Shown here piece after piece: positions 35,081 through 43,969 of a stretch of DNA of 64,000 bases. The stretch is from Azophilus sp963663395. GTDB taxonomy: Bacteria; Pseudomonadota; Gammaproteobacteria; Pseudomonadales; Azotimanducaceae. The translations under genes and the position numbers were made by a program. The stretch covers positions 4,712,001 to 4,776,000 of the forward strand of contig OY760226.1 in NCBI GenBank assembly GCA_963663395.1, written 5' to 3'. Below the pieces are notes generated by a model, which was given only the letters and a program-made list of their open reading frames with translations, searched no databases and was not told the origin of the DNA. Each line of letters starts with the position of its first letter. Position 1 is the first letter of the stretch.

Positions 35081-35410
35081 ATGGCCATACTCACTCTAAA
35101 AGAACGCGATACGATTGCCGTAAGAAAGCGTCGTGACACCTTGTCGCGCGTCAGAGTCCTTCTTGCTGACGTGGCACGTGAGTTTGGCGGCCAATTCTGG
35201 CTGTTCGGGTCCGCCTCCAGGGGCGACATCCGCAAGGACAGCGACATTGACCTTATCGCAGACTTTCCGCCAGACGTCGAACGCCGTGCGGTCTGCGCAG
35301 CCGAAAGTGTGTGTGCCCAAGCCAGTCTACCTTGTGACATCGTCGAAAGGCGGATGTGCTCGGACAGGTTCTGGACCATTGTTTCCCCGGATCTCACGGC
35401 GATCCCGTGA
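35081..35410 (+). CDS. MNT-domain nucleotidyltransferase (MntA-like), no visible HEPN partner
   Basis: A 109-residue minimal nucleotidyltransferase. The catalytic signature GSASRGD (43-49) followed by DSDIDL (53-58) is intact, then a C-terminal strand with CDIVERR. MNT proteins usually pair with a HEPN RNase toxin (HepT) next door and inactivate it by AMP transfer. The following 560 bp show no HEPN gene, so this copy appears orphaned or acts alone. Confidence 0.8.
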   Translation: MAILTLKERDTIAVRKRRDTLSRVRVLLADVAREFGGQFWLFGSASRGDIRKDSDIDLIADFPPDVERRAVCAAESVCAQASLPCDIVERRMCSDRFWTIVSPDLTAIP

Positions 35411-35922
35411 CGCGGCGTTCCAGCGGCGCGTGGGTCTTGATCGACATCGACTTTCAGGACGCCTGCGAACATTTTTCAAAAGCGCTTCGACCGAGACCTT
35501 GCACAACACGCTGTTCAGGCGGGCTCGGCCCTTTCGCAACAATTACCAGCCTGCCTCAAGGCGTTCATACTGCGCATCGACCCCCCGGAGTAACGAGAAC
35601 GCAGGCGGGGGCGACGGTTCCGGCGGCGCAACGGGTGGCGGGCCGTCGACCAGGATGGCGATGTCGTCGATTGTTCAAGCCAGCCTGAAACACTGGGCGA
35701 CGGGATGCGGTGTGCAAACCGCTCGCCTTCACCAGGGCGTCGCACACGCATGTGCGTAATCAGCGTACCCGCCAACCCGCCAAAGCCCTGATCACTCAAC
35801 CCTTGGCGGCATACGACCCGGAGCCAGGGGCGACGTGAGAGTTCCCGAATGTTTGCAAGTCCGCAACGTGCCGTGGCGCTGTCCGACCCCGATATGCCGC
35901 TTTCCAGCTGATTAGATTAGAT
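35411..35922. other. Gene-free stretch between MNT and hipBA
   Basis: About 510 bp in which open frames look like chance; no HEPN/HepT signature (Arg-x4-6-His) is seen in any frame downstream of the MNT gene. It may hold the decayed partner gene. Confidence 0.4.
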
Positions 35923-35970
35923 TGACCGATATAACATTCGTGTTATTTTATAAGCCTGTTATATCAGTCA
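35923..35970. promoter_or_regulatory. Operator/promoter region of hipBA
   Basis: AT-rich island in GC-rich DNA. Inverted repeat TGACCGATATAACA (35923-35936) and TGTTATATCAGTCA (35957-35970), 14-bp arms with one mismatch, 20 bases apart. A nested palindrome ATAACA-TTCG-TGTTAT lies at 35931-35946. It ends a few bases before the hipB start, so binding by HipB would block transcription, as in known autoregulated hipBA operons. Confidence 0.65.
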
Positions 35971-35983
35971 AAATGTGTTTGTC

Positions 35984-36319
35984 ATGTCGCATACGCCCCG
36001 AAGCTATTCCAGGTTGACCCAGGAAGCCTTGCGTCTTCTCGCCAAGCAGATTCGCCTGGCTCGCAAGGGTCGCCGAATGTCAGAGCATGACCTTGCGGCC
36101 CGCATCGGCGTGGCACGCAGCACATTGCAGTTGATCGAGAAAGGGTCCCCCTCGGTAGCAGTCGGTCTCGTATTCGAGGCCGCTTCGGTTGTCGGCGTTC
36201 CCTTGTTCGTTCCGGAAGCAACAACGCTCGCACCCCACCTGCACCGTGTTGATGACAAGTTGGCGTTGATGCCAAAAGCGATCCGCACGTCGAGGCGGCC
36301 TGTCTACAATGACTTCTGA
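35984..36319 (+). CDS. hipB: HipB-like XRE-family antitoxin/regulator
   Basis: A 111-residue helix-turn-helix protein (MSEHDLAARIGVARSTLQLIE as two-helix core) with a C-terminal tail. It overlaps hipA by 11 bases, as typical of antitoxin-first toxin-antitoxin pairs. Start is ATG 35984 or GTG 35975. Preceded directly by a paired inverted repeat suited to binding by a dimer. Confidence 0.85.
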   Translation: MSHTPRSYSRLTQEALRLLAKQIRLARKGRRMSEHDLAARIGVARSTLQLIEKGSPSVAVGLVFEAASVVGVPLFVPEATTLAPHLHRVDDKLALMPKAIRTSRRPVYNDF

Positions 36320-37637
36320 ACGACAGCGGCCCCATGAAGCGTTTGTGTGGATATGGCTGCCCGGCAGTGTTTCGCCCGTGGTCGCGGGCCGCGTTCACCA
36401 GGACCACCGGGGCGACGACGTCTTTCATGTCTTCGCGTACGCCCGTTCCTACATGGATCGGCCGGAAGCGATTCCGATCTTCGAGCCGGAACTTCCGCTT
36501 CAGTGGGATGAGATCGAGCCGCATCCCCCGCTTGGCATTGCCCATTGCCTGCGCGACGCCTCTCCGGATGCGTGGGGTCGTCGGGTCGTTGCGTACCGAC
36601 TGGCCGGCGGTCGAGCGCGCTCCGAAGAAGAGATTGACGATCTCAGCGAGCTGACCTTCATGCTTCACTCTGCCTCCGACCGGGTCGGCGCCCTCGACTT
36701 TCAGGAATCTCCCAGTGTCTACGTTCCGCGCGAGACGCCCCCTGAGCAGTTGGACACTCTTCTTGAAGCTGCCGAGCACGTTGAGCAGGGCCTCCCCCTT
36801 GGCCCGGCGTTGGCGGAAGCGCTGCAACACGGGACCTCGATCGGGGGTGCTCGACCCAAAGTGTCAATCGAGGATGACCAGAAGAAATTCGTTGCCAAGT
36901 TCCCAACATCAAGGGATCGCTACAATGTCGTCAAGGCCGAATTTGTGGCCATGCGTTTGGCCACGATCGCGGGAATGAAAGCTGCTCCCGTCAAACTGGT
37001 ACAAGCCTTGGACAAGGACGTGCTGCTGGTCGAGCGGTTTGACCGCAAGTGGTCAGGCGAGGGATGGAGCCGGCGTCCGATGGTCTCTGCCTTGACACTG
37101 TTCGGGCTTCACGAGATGTTTGCACGTTACGCTTCTTACGAAGATCTTGCCGACCTGATCCGCGCTCGCTTTACGGCGCCGAAAGAAACCCTGGAAGAAC
37201 TGTTTTCGCGGATGACATTCAACATCCTCGTTGGAAATACCGATGACCATGCGCGTAATCACGCCGCGTTCTGGGACGGCAGCCAGCTGACGCTCACCCC
37301 GGCCTACGACGTTTGCCCGCAGGTAAGGGTTGGGCGAGAGGCAACTCAGGCAATGCTCATTCACGGTGGAGAAGGGAGGCGCAGTCAACTTTCACTGTGC
37401 CTTGATGCCGCACACAAGTTCCTGCTGTCGAAAGAGAAGGCGTTGTCGATCATGCGGGCCCAGATTTCAGCCATTACCACAAATTGGAGTACGGTATGCG
37501 ATGAGGCCATGCTCAGTGATGCAGACCGACGCACCCTTTGGCGCCGACAGTTCTTGAACGGGTTGGCGTTTGAGGGTCTTGATGAGCAGTTGGCGCCGGA
37601 AATCGATGCAATGAAAATGGTTGACTCGGGTGTTTGA
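36309..37637 (+). CDS. hipA: HipA-family serine/threonine kinase toxin
   Basis: A 442-residue kinase. The ATP-site loop with the autophosphorylated Ser region is GTSIGGARPK (175-184), followed by KKFVAKFPT (Lys for ATP), ERFDR (242-246), the catalytic loop NTDDHARNH (310-318) and metal-binding PAYDVCP (331-337). All key residues of HipA are present, so it is probably active. E. coli HipA phosphorylates glutamyl-tRNA synthetase and causes persistence; the target here is unknown. Part of a HipBA pair with its own operator. Confidence 0.9.
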   Translation: MTSERQRPHEAFVWIWLPGSVSPVVAGRVHQDHRGDDVFHVFAYARSYMDRPEAIPIFEPELPLQWDEIEPHPPLGIAHCLRDASPDAWGRRVVAYRLAGGRARSEEEIDDLSELTFMLHSASDRVGALDFQESPSVYVPRETPPEQLDTLLEAAEHVEQGLPLGPALAEALQHGTSIGGARPKVSIEDDQKKFVAKFPTSRDRYNVVKAEFVAMRLATIAGMKAAPVKLVQALDKDVLLVERFDRKWSGEGWSRRPMVSALTLFGLHEMFARYASYEDLADLIRARFTAPKETLEELFSRMTFNILVGNTDDHARNHAAFWDGSQLTLTPAYDVCPQVRVGREATQAMLIHGGEGRRSQLSLCLDAAHKFLLSKEKALSIMRAQISAITTNWSTVCDEAMLSDADRRTLWRRQFLNGLAFEGLDEQLAPEIDAMKMVDSGV

Positions 37638-37663
37638 GGAACACATGCGATGTCGGTGTGAAT

Positions 37664-37712
37664 CGGCGCGCCCGGGTGGCAGATCACGACGACGATTGTC
37701 GTTTCCATCGGA
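37664..37712 (+). pseudogene. Fragment of a GPH-type transporter gene
   Basis: A ~49-bp stretch matches 49875-49923, inside the transporter gene at 49801, at about nine in ten positions. Read in the same frame it gives GAPGWQITTTIVVSIG versus GAPGWQITATIVVSIG. Flanking sequence does not match, so this is a short relic of a related gene, not a whole copy. Confidence 0.5.
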
Positions 37713-37844
37713 CCCTACGTTCGAACAATTCGGCAGCAGAAAACAAAGTGTAGTCGGCTACTTGTCGATTGATACTGCCGTTGTTCCTGGCGAGCGGTTC
37801 TTGCCGCTGACGCCTCATGACCAATTCTTGCCCTGGCGCCCGCC

Positions 37845-37856
37845 TAGCCCGACCTA
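37845..37856. repeat. MITE-end-like 12-bp motif
   Basis: TAGCCCGACCTA, identical to the left end of the element at 6169 and with TA at both borders. Its right TA provides the TAG stop of the monooxygenase gene at 37854-37856. No second end is found nearby, so it may be an excision footprint or a lone end. Confidence 0.45.
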
Positions 37857-39056
37857 GATCACCGGCGAATTGGGCTCAAGGCCCAGCAGTATGCGGCCAT
37901 ACATTTCAAGATTGGTCTTCTGGACCAGCAGGCCATGCATGTTGACGGCCTGCAGGTCGCGGGCCGCAACCTGCAACGGATTTGCTTCACTCAGCCCCGC
38001 GCCACCGCCGGCGAGAAACAGGGTTTCGGCCGCTTCCATGCACAGGCGCACCGCATAGGCGCAGTCCATGCGCGCCTTGGCGCGTTGCTGCAGAGGCATG
38101 AGTTCGCCGCGTTCTGCGTAGTTCTGCATCGCGTCGACGAGAGCGTGCAGCAGCAGTCTGGCCGTGTCGATCTTTGTGGCGGCCTCGGCGACTTCGACGT
38201 GAGTGACCGGCATGTCGGCCTGTTGCTCGTTGAAGGTGTAGGCGACGACCCGGCCGGGCAGCTTGCCGCAAAAGAAATCGAGCGCATGACGGGCCATCCC
38301 TAATGCCGGACCGCACAGGAACAGGGCCAGCGCGGGAACCAAGGCGCTGGAGTAGAGGCTGGACTCATGCAGCCCCACCCCGGAGGCATTGCCCTGAACG
38401 GCATCCGGAACGGACAGATAGCGGTGCCGGGGAACGAACATGTCCTTTGTGGACACGCTGTTGCTGCCGGTTCCGGTAAGGCCGTTCACGTACCAGTCAT
38501 CCTGGATCTCGACTTCTGCAGTGGGCAACAGCAGCAGTCCTTCCCCGGCGGGATCGCCCCTTTCGTCGACGAGTCTTGCGCCGAGCAATACCCACTCCGA
38601 ATGATGCACACCGGAGCAGAACGGCCAGAATCCGCTGAGCAGATAGCCACCTTCGACGATGCGCGCTTCACCCCGGGGGGAGATAACGGCGGAGATGATG
38701 GCTTGCGGGGTGCTGGCGGTGAACTCATCCTGCGCTTGGCGCGCGAATAGCCCCAACAACCAGGTGTGCGCATGCCAGACGCCGCTGCACCAGCCCGTGG
38801 ATCCACAGCCGGCGGCCAATTCCTCGACCACGTTCAGGTGCGTGTGCAGGTCAAGTTCGAGTCCGCCACAACGACGCGGCAGCAACACCTGGTGCAGCCG
38901 CGCCTGCTTGATGAGGTGTACGTTTTCGGCGGCGACGCGCCGCCCTTCGGTGGTTTCCCCGGCACGCCCCGCCAAGTCCGGGGCAACCGCCCTGGCAGCT
39001 TGCACGACCTCATCGGCGGACGGACCTGATTCTAGGTGACGCGACGGCGTTTGCAT
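37854..39056 (-). CDS. Acyl-CoA dehydrogenase-fold flavin monooxygenase (HsaA-like)
   Basis: A 400-residue protein of the acyl-CoA dehydrogenase fold without the acyl-CoA catalytic Glu context. It has the group D monooxygenase pattern: LLPRRCGGLELDLHTHLNVVEELA, GCGSTGWCSGVWHAH, ISPRGEARIVEGGYLLSG-type segments and WPFCSGVHHSEWVLLG, then VNGLTGTGSNSVSTKDMFVP. HsaA and related two-component oxygenases hydroxylate phenolic steroid or aromatic rings with reduced flavin from a partner reductase (none seen here). GGGAGG lies before ATG 39056. It follows the TetR gene by 77 bp on the same strand. Confidence 0.82.
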   Translation of the reverse strand: MQTPSRHLESGPSADEVVQAARAVAPDLAGRAGETTEGRRVAAENVHLIKQARLHQVLLPRRCGGLELDLHTHLNVVEELAAGCGSTGWCSGVWHAHTWLLGLFARQAQDEFTASTPQAIISAVISPRGEARIVEGGYLLSGFWPFCSGVHHSEWVLLGARLVDERGDPAGEGLLLLPTAEVEIQDDWYVNGLTGTGSNSVSTKDMFVPRHRYLSVPDAVQGNASGVGLHESSLYSSALVPALALFLCGPALGMARHALDFFCGKLPGRVVAYTFNEQQADMPVTHVEVAEAATKIDTARLLLHALVDAMQNYAERGELMPLQQRAKARMDCAYAVRLCMEAAETLFLAGGGAGLSEANPLQVAARDLQAVNMHGLLVQKTNLEMYGRILLGLEPNSPVI

Positions 39057-39133
39057 GGGCTTCCTCCCTGGCTGCGGCGCGCTGTTGAGCGTGTACGAAG
39101 ATAGTGGCTGGATTTGGGGTTGTCTCCCTCCCG

Positions 39134-39805
39134 TCAATCCCGTGCCGGGGGCGGAAATTCCGCCATCGCTTCTTCGATGTGTTTTTCATCGAGCCCATGC
39201 AGGCGATACATGTTTCGTGTCGCCATGTTCAGTAGCTCGGTACTGTATTCCAGTCGACCATTTTGTACCGCCATTCCCAACGCCGTAAGCGCACCGATGG
39301 CTTGCCACCGTGCGAGTTGGAATTCAGAGTCCGTGAGTTCAATGTCGAAATCGTGCGCGTTCAGACTATTGAAGAATATTGATTTAGGGACTATCGACTC
39401 CAAGGCGTCGTAAATCGTTTCGAGAAAAAGCCCGGGCCGGGCCAGCAGGTGTTTCCAAAGTGGGTCCTGAGCGAGCTTTTGCAAGAAGTACCAATAGTTA
39501 TAGCCCCCTTGGCGCACAGGATCGAAAGATGAATCCCTTGAGTTCAACGTGCATTCAACCAGATCATCCATGTCGTCCCGAACGATCTGCCTGATCAGAT
39601 CGTCTTTGGACCTGAAATAGTTGTACATAGTGCCGACGCCAACGTCGGCAAGTTCGGTGATCTCCTGCATCGTTGCCGTGTCGACGCCTTTTTTGTGAAT
39701 CAGTTGCCGTGCAGCCGACAGCAGGGCCTTCTTGTTGCGAAGCTGGCGCCTCTGAACCCGCCTGAGTTTCGGAGCGCTTTTGAGCGCGTTTTTTTCCAAT
39801 TTCAT
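39134..39805 (-). CDS. TetR-family transcription regulator
   Basis: A 223-residue regulator. The helix-turn-helix reads LLSAARQLIHKKGVDTATMQEITELADVGVGTMYNYFRSKDDL near residues 28-72, preceded by a basic tail. The ligand-binding part is unrelated to well-known members. It probably controls the adjoining monooxygenase and perhaps the divergent hydrolase at 40065. The 259-bp gap on its upstream side should hold the operator; I see no clear palindrome there. Confidence 0.9.
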   Translation of the reverse strand: MKLEKNALKSAPKLRRVQRRQLRNKKALLSAARQLIHKKGVDTATMQEITELADVGVGTMYNYFRSKDDLIRQIVRDDMDDLVECTLNSRDSSFDPVRQGGYNYWYFLQKLAQDPLWKHLLARPGLFLETIYDALESIVPKSIFFNSLNAHDFDIELTDSEFQLARWQAIGALTALGMAVQNGRLEYSTELLNMATRNMYRLHGLDEKHIEEAMAEFPPPARD

Positions 39806-40064
39806 ATCTTTTCGCGTGATTTACCGGCCGAACATTCGGCAAAGCGACAGTTGCAAGGGAATGTTTCAGCTACTCCATGCCGCGTGTTCCCTGCAACAAC
39901 GAGGCAGATTTGTACTGAAGATGCTATCAAACTTCGTTGCCGTTTCCCTCAGCCAGACGTCCACGCCTTCGAGCAGGCTCCGGTGACGGTGACGACCGGG
40001 ATCGCACATGGCACCGTGACGCTTTGCGCTGGCGTTCAGCTGATTGCTCGAATATAGTTCATTT

Positions 40065-41102
40065 ATGAGTGTTCGTCACGCAAGGGAAGGTTTCCCGGAC
40101 ACGGCCAACCGGCGTGCGCCACGTTACCGGGCACGTTTTGCCCTGGTGCTTGCAACTCTGGTTCTGAGCGGGGTTGCGCATGCCGACGGCAGTTCACAGG
40201 GCGACGGCTTGCGCGTCACTCTGCTCGGCACCGGCTCACCGATTCCCAGTCCTGCACAATTCGGGCCCGCAACACTCGTAGAAGCCGGTCTCGAAAAACT
40301 GCTGTTCGATGTGGGCCGTGGTGCTTCCATCAGAGTCGTGCAGACCGGCAACTCGCTTGGCAGCATTTCCGCTGTTTTCATCAGTCATTTCCACGCTGAC
40401 CATACCGTGGGGCTGCCGGATCTGATGTTGACCGGCTGGAACGGTCTACCCTTTGGCCGTCGTACCGAAAAGCTCGACGTGCACGGCCCGAAAGGCATCG
40501 TAGAGATGGCGGCCGATCTTGAAAAAGCGTACAAAATTCACTACGAATTGCGATTGGCAATGTCGGCATCGTCGTCGGACGGCGGTCGACTCCGTCCGTT
40601 CGTAATCACGAAAGGCGTCGTGTTCGACCGCAACGGGCTCGAGGTGTTCGCGTTTCCCGTAGAGCACGTCAATCCAAGAACCGGCTATCGAATCGAGACG
40701 TATGGATTCCGTATCGAATATCAGGGCAGTACGGTAGTCATTTCCAGCGATACCCGTCCGACCCAGCGCGTTGTCGATCAGGCCAGGGGCGCCGATCTGT
40801 TACTGCACGAACTGATCGTGGCGGACGCAGAATTGTACGCCGCGTCACCCGCAGTGCGCGGGGTTGTATCGGGGCATACCGGCCCGAGCGAAGCTGCCCG
40901 CATATTTCGCGATGCCAAGCCGAAGATGGCGGCTTTTACCCACGTCATTCGTCTTGGGCAAAGTCCACCGTCCGACGACGAGATACTGGCCGAAGTCCAT
41001 GCCATATACGACGGTCGCGTAACGGTCGGTGAAGACCTCATGACGTTCTGCATTGGAAACGCGGTCGAAATTGTCAGACACACTGAGCGGTGTGAGTCAT
41101 AG
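40065..41102 (+). CDS. Exported metallo-beta-lactamase-fold hydrolase
   Basis: A 345-residue protein. Basic N-terminus and hydrophobic signal (ALVLATLVLSGVAHA, residues 26-40), then a tRNase Z/arylsulfatase-like MBL domain: LLGTGSPIPSPAQFGPATLV, LLFDVGRG, the zinc motif HFHADH (108-113), ISSDTRP, LLLHELIV and a late GHTGPSEAARI. Despite the tRNase Z-like core it is periplasmic, so RNA processing is unlikely; hydrolysis of an ester, lactone or sulfate is more plausible. ATG 40065 is preferred to an upstream TTG at 40044. It is divergent from TetR and 81 bp upstream of a MaoC-type gene. Confidence 0.85.
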   Translation: MSVRHAREGFPDTANRRAPRYRARFALVLATLVLSGVAHADGSSQGDGLRVTLLGTGSPIPSPAQFGPATLVEAGLEKLLFDVGRGASIRVVQTGNSLGSISAVFISHFHADHTVGLPDLMLTGWNGLPFGRRTEKLDVHGPKGIVEMAADLEKAYKIHYELRLAMSASSSDGGRLRPFVITKGVVFDRNGLEVFAFPVEHVNPRTGYRIETYGFRIEYQGSTVVISSDTRPTQRVVDQARGADLLLHELIVADAELYAASPAVRGVVSGHTGPSEAARIFRDAKPKMAAFTHVIRLGQSPPSDDEILAEVHAIYDGRVTVGEDLMTFCIGNAVEIVRHTERCES

Positions 41103-41183
41103 TGGCTGGGGTGGTGCAGACTCCTCCGCTTGGAGCCCAAAACAAAAATGTTCGATTGAAAAACTGACGACAGGAGCGGTTCA

Positions 41184-42380
41184 GTGAACACGATTACCCC
41201 AGATCATTGGCACAAGGCGGTCGATGACTATTTCGTCGAGATGGACAAACTGAAAGGCAGAACCGCCCCGGCGCCCCGCGAATACACCAATACGTACAGC
41301 TTTCCCATCTCCTACAGTGAAGTGACCGAAGACCTCATCCGAATCTTTTGTGCAGGCATCGGCAACCCAAATCCGCTTTACACCGACCCGGCCTATGCGA
41401 ACGGGACGCGGTGGGGAGGCCTGATTGCCCCGCCATACTTCGAGGTCCGGATTTCAGAGGCTCCGTACATGCCACCTCCGCTGCAGGTACCGGGCTGGCT
41501 GGCATCGCTCGGGGGCGATCAGCCGTTAACCCGCGGCTATTTCAGGCCGTATCGTCCTGGTGATATCGTGCACGGGATCGATGAGTTCCTTGGCATCGAA
41601 GAGGTCACGAAGGCGGACGAGCCCATTCGCAGGTTCAACATGGAGGCCAGCCGAACCTACCTGGATCGACGAATGGAGCCGATCAGTTTTCATGTCCTGC
41701 GAGGTCATGTGCGCGCCATACCGCCCGACAAGGTCGAAGAGTCGCGCGACTTCCTCTACCAGGGCCATGACCGCGAGCGACGCCGTTTCAGCGCCGAAGA
41801 GCTCGACGCAATTCACCAGGGTTACGAGGAAGAGCTGGCCGGCAAGTGGCGGCGGGGCGCCGAGGTTCGTTACTGGAATGAGGTTGAAGTCGGCGATGAG
41901 CTGCACCCCATCGTCTTCGGCCCCCTGGATATACACGATTCCGTCGCATATTTCGGAAATCTCGGTTATGCGGCTGCGCACGCGGTCAAATGGGGGCGCA
42001 TGAAGCACGACATGGCTCGCTTGCCCGTCGATCCGGAAACGGGTGAAGTACACCATGTCGTTGATCTGCGCCTGAGGGACGCGATCGCCAGGGCCAGTAC
42101 GGGCAATTGCCCCTATGCGCAGGCATTCGGGTTTGGCCTGGAGTGTTCGCTGGGGCACTGCATCACGAATTGGGCGGGTGACGACGGATTTCTGAAGAAA
42201 ATCGATACCGTGGTGAATGATTGGGGTTACCACGGAGAAGTGTATACCGCGCGGGGTTGTGTGGCAGACAAGCGCATCGAGGACGATGAGCACCTTGTCG
42301 ACATCGACTTGACCATGACCACGAACAACGGGCACTGCCTGTTCGAATCCAGAGCAACGGTCCAATTGCTTGCACGCTGA
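41184..42380 (+). CDS. Two-domain MaoC/FAS1-like hydratase, paralog 1
   Basis: A 398-residue double-hotdog protein from GTG 41184 with AGGAGC upstream. The N-terminal half has the FAS1-like dehydratase pattern (EVTEDLIRIFCAGIGNPNPL, WGGLIAPPYF, RGYFRPYRPGD). The C-terminal half has a MaoC-like pattern (YWNEVEVGDELHPIVFGPL, DAIARASTGNCPYAQAFGFG). Closely related over its whole length to the gene at 43970. Such proteins hydrate enoyl-CoA intermediates in side-chain catabolism of sterols and similar compounds. Confidence 0.82.
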   Translation: MNTITPDHWHKAVDDYFVEMDKLKGRTAPAPREYTNTYSFPISYSEVTEDLIRIFCAGIGNPNPLYTDPAYANGTRWGGLIAPPYFEVRISEAPYMPPPLQVPGWLASLGGDQPLTRGYFRPYRPGDIVHGIDEFLGIEEVTKADEPIRRFNMEASRTYLDRRMEPISFHVLRGHVRAIPPDKVEESRDFLYQGHDRERRRFSAEELDAIHQGYEEELAGKWRRGAEVRYWNEVEVGDELHPIVFGPLDIHDSVAYFGNLGYAAAHAVKWGRMKHDMARLPVDPETGEVHHVVDLRLRDAIARASTGNCPYAQAFGFGLECSLGHCITNWAGDDGFLKKIDTVVNDWGYHGEVYTARGCVADKRIEDDEHLVDIDLTMTTNNGHCLFESRATVQLLAR

Positions 42381-42498
42381 TGCGCTGTTCGCTTGGCTTC
42401 TTTGCCCGCGGTGCGGACCTCTCGCGTACCCGCCGAGGGAGGCGCCTGGCAAGCGGCCGACGGGGCGCCACACGGGGGGTGTGGCCGGGGTCAATCCC

Positions 42499-43827
42499 TC
42501 AGGCGGCAAGGGCCCGCGCGAGATCTTCGCGCTGAGTCCGGGCTGCCAATACCAGATGCAGTGCCGCCCAGAGCATGAGGAACGGAATTGGCAGCAGCGC
42601 ATAACGTAGTGATTCGCTCCCGAGGCGGGCGCTCAGCAAGTCGCTGATCAGGCCGATGGCAAGCGGCCCGAGCCCGACGCCGATCAGGTTTGTCACCAGA
42701 AGAAAGATCGCAACCACCATGGCGCGCATTCGAAGCTTCACCAGCCCCTGGAGCAACGCAGCCAGGGGCCCGGTGGCGAACAGGCCGGCCATCGCAGGGA
42801 TGAAAAGCGCGGCCAGGGCCGACCACTTGTCCGGGATCATGATGGCCACGAAGTAAAAGGGGAATGCGATCGCAAAGACTGCTGCCGAAAGCCACAGGGA
42901 CCAGCGTTCATCCCGGCGGCTGACCTTGTCGCTGAGCCAGCCGCCAAGGAACGTGCCGAGGCCGCCGCCAATCCCGATCAACAGGCCAATGGCAATTCCC
43001 ACCTCGGTACCGCTCATGCCATGCGAGCGGCGAAAAAAAGTCGGCAGCCACTGACTCAGGCTGTAAAAGGCGAAGATGATCAGTGCCCCCGCCGCAAGCA
43101 TGTGGCGTATCGTCGGAGCCCGCAGCACGAACCGAAATACGGCAATCACGCCCGGCGCCTCAGCTTCGGCGACCCGTCCTTCCGAGGCACCCCGCGGCGG
43201 TTCCCGCAAGGTCAGCCGGACCACCAGCGCCAGCAGAATTCCCGGCAAACCCAGCGCGATAAAGGCCATGCGCCAGCCGTACTGGTCCCCGATCCAACCC
43301 CCGACGGGGAAGCCGATCAACAGCGCGACGCTGACCCCCACCGCCACTACCGCGACCGCGCCGGCACGTTCGTCAGGGGCGTAGAAGTCGGAAGTCATCG
43401 AGATCATGCCAGGCTGCACCGCCGCCTCGCCCGCCCCGACACCGATACGCAGCAGCAACAGGTGCCAGAAGTTGGCGGCGACCCCGCTGAGAGCGGTCAG
43501 TGCACTCCAGACCGCGAGGGCAAGCGCGATGATATTGCGGCGGTTGCCGCGGTCTACCCAGGCTGCAACGGGGATACCCATGGTCGAGTAGAACAGGGCG
43601 AACGCGAGCCCCGTCAAGGCGCCAAGCTGGAAATCAGACAGGCCGAACTCCATCTTGATGGGCTCCGCAAGGATGGCGAGCACCTGGCGGTCCACTATGG
43701 CCACCATTTGCACGAGCAGGAAAAGCAACAGGACGTAGCGACGGTAGCCCGCCGTGAATGTGGCGGCCCCTGGCGATTTGGCCGCCGCTGGATCCAGGAC
43801 CGCGTCAGGCGACCCGTCTTGAGCCAT
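42499..43827 (-). CDS. MFS transporter (spinster-like)
   Basis: A 442-residue inner-membrane transporter with about 12 helices. Motifs MVAIVDRQVLAILAEPIKMEF, LGALTGLAFALFYSTMGIPVAAWVDRG and RIGVGAGEAAVQPGM match the same spinster-like group as the gene at 23946. It lies convergent with MaoC-type paralog 1 and downstream of paralog 2 on the same strand, suggesting uptake or efflux of the compound degraded by the cluster. Confidence 0.9.
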   Translation of the reverse strand: MAQDGSPDAVLDPAAAKSPGAATFTAGYRRYVLLLFLLVQMVAIVDRQVLAILAEPIKMEFGLSDFQLGALTGLAFALFYSTMGIPVAAWVDRGNRRNIIALALAVWSALTALSGVAANFWHLLLLRIGVGAGEAAVQPGMISMTSDFYAPDERAGAVAVVAVGVSVALLIGFPVGGWIGDQYGWRMAFIALGLPGILLALVVRLTLREPPRGASEGRVAEAEAPGVIAVFRFVLRAPTIRHMLAAGALIIFAFYSLSQWLPTFFRRSHGMSGTEVGIAIGLLIGIGGGLGTFLGGWLSDKVSRRDERWSLWLSAAVFAIAFPFYFVAIMIPDKWSALAALFIPAMAGLFATGPLAALLQGLVKLRMRAMVVAIFLLVTNLIGVGLGPLAIGLISDLLSARLGSESLRYALLPIPFLMLWAALHLVLAARTQREDLARALAA

Positions 43828-43969
43828 GTCGTACTCCTACGCTCGAATCGACCCGAAGCAGAAAAGCCACGGGGCACGGAGGATAAGATCCCTCCATCAG
43901 ATTGGCCGGCAGACCGGGAGTATCAGTTTGAAGATACAACTACCGACCAGCCTGCTGTTCATCTCTGAT

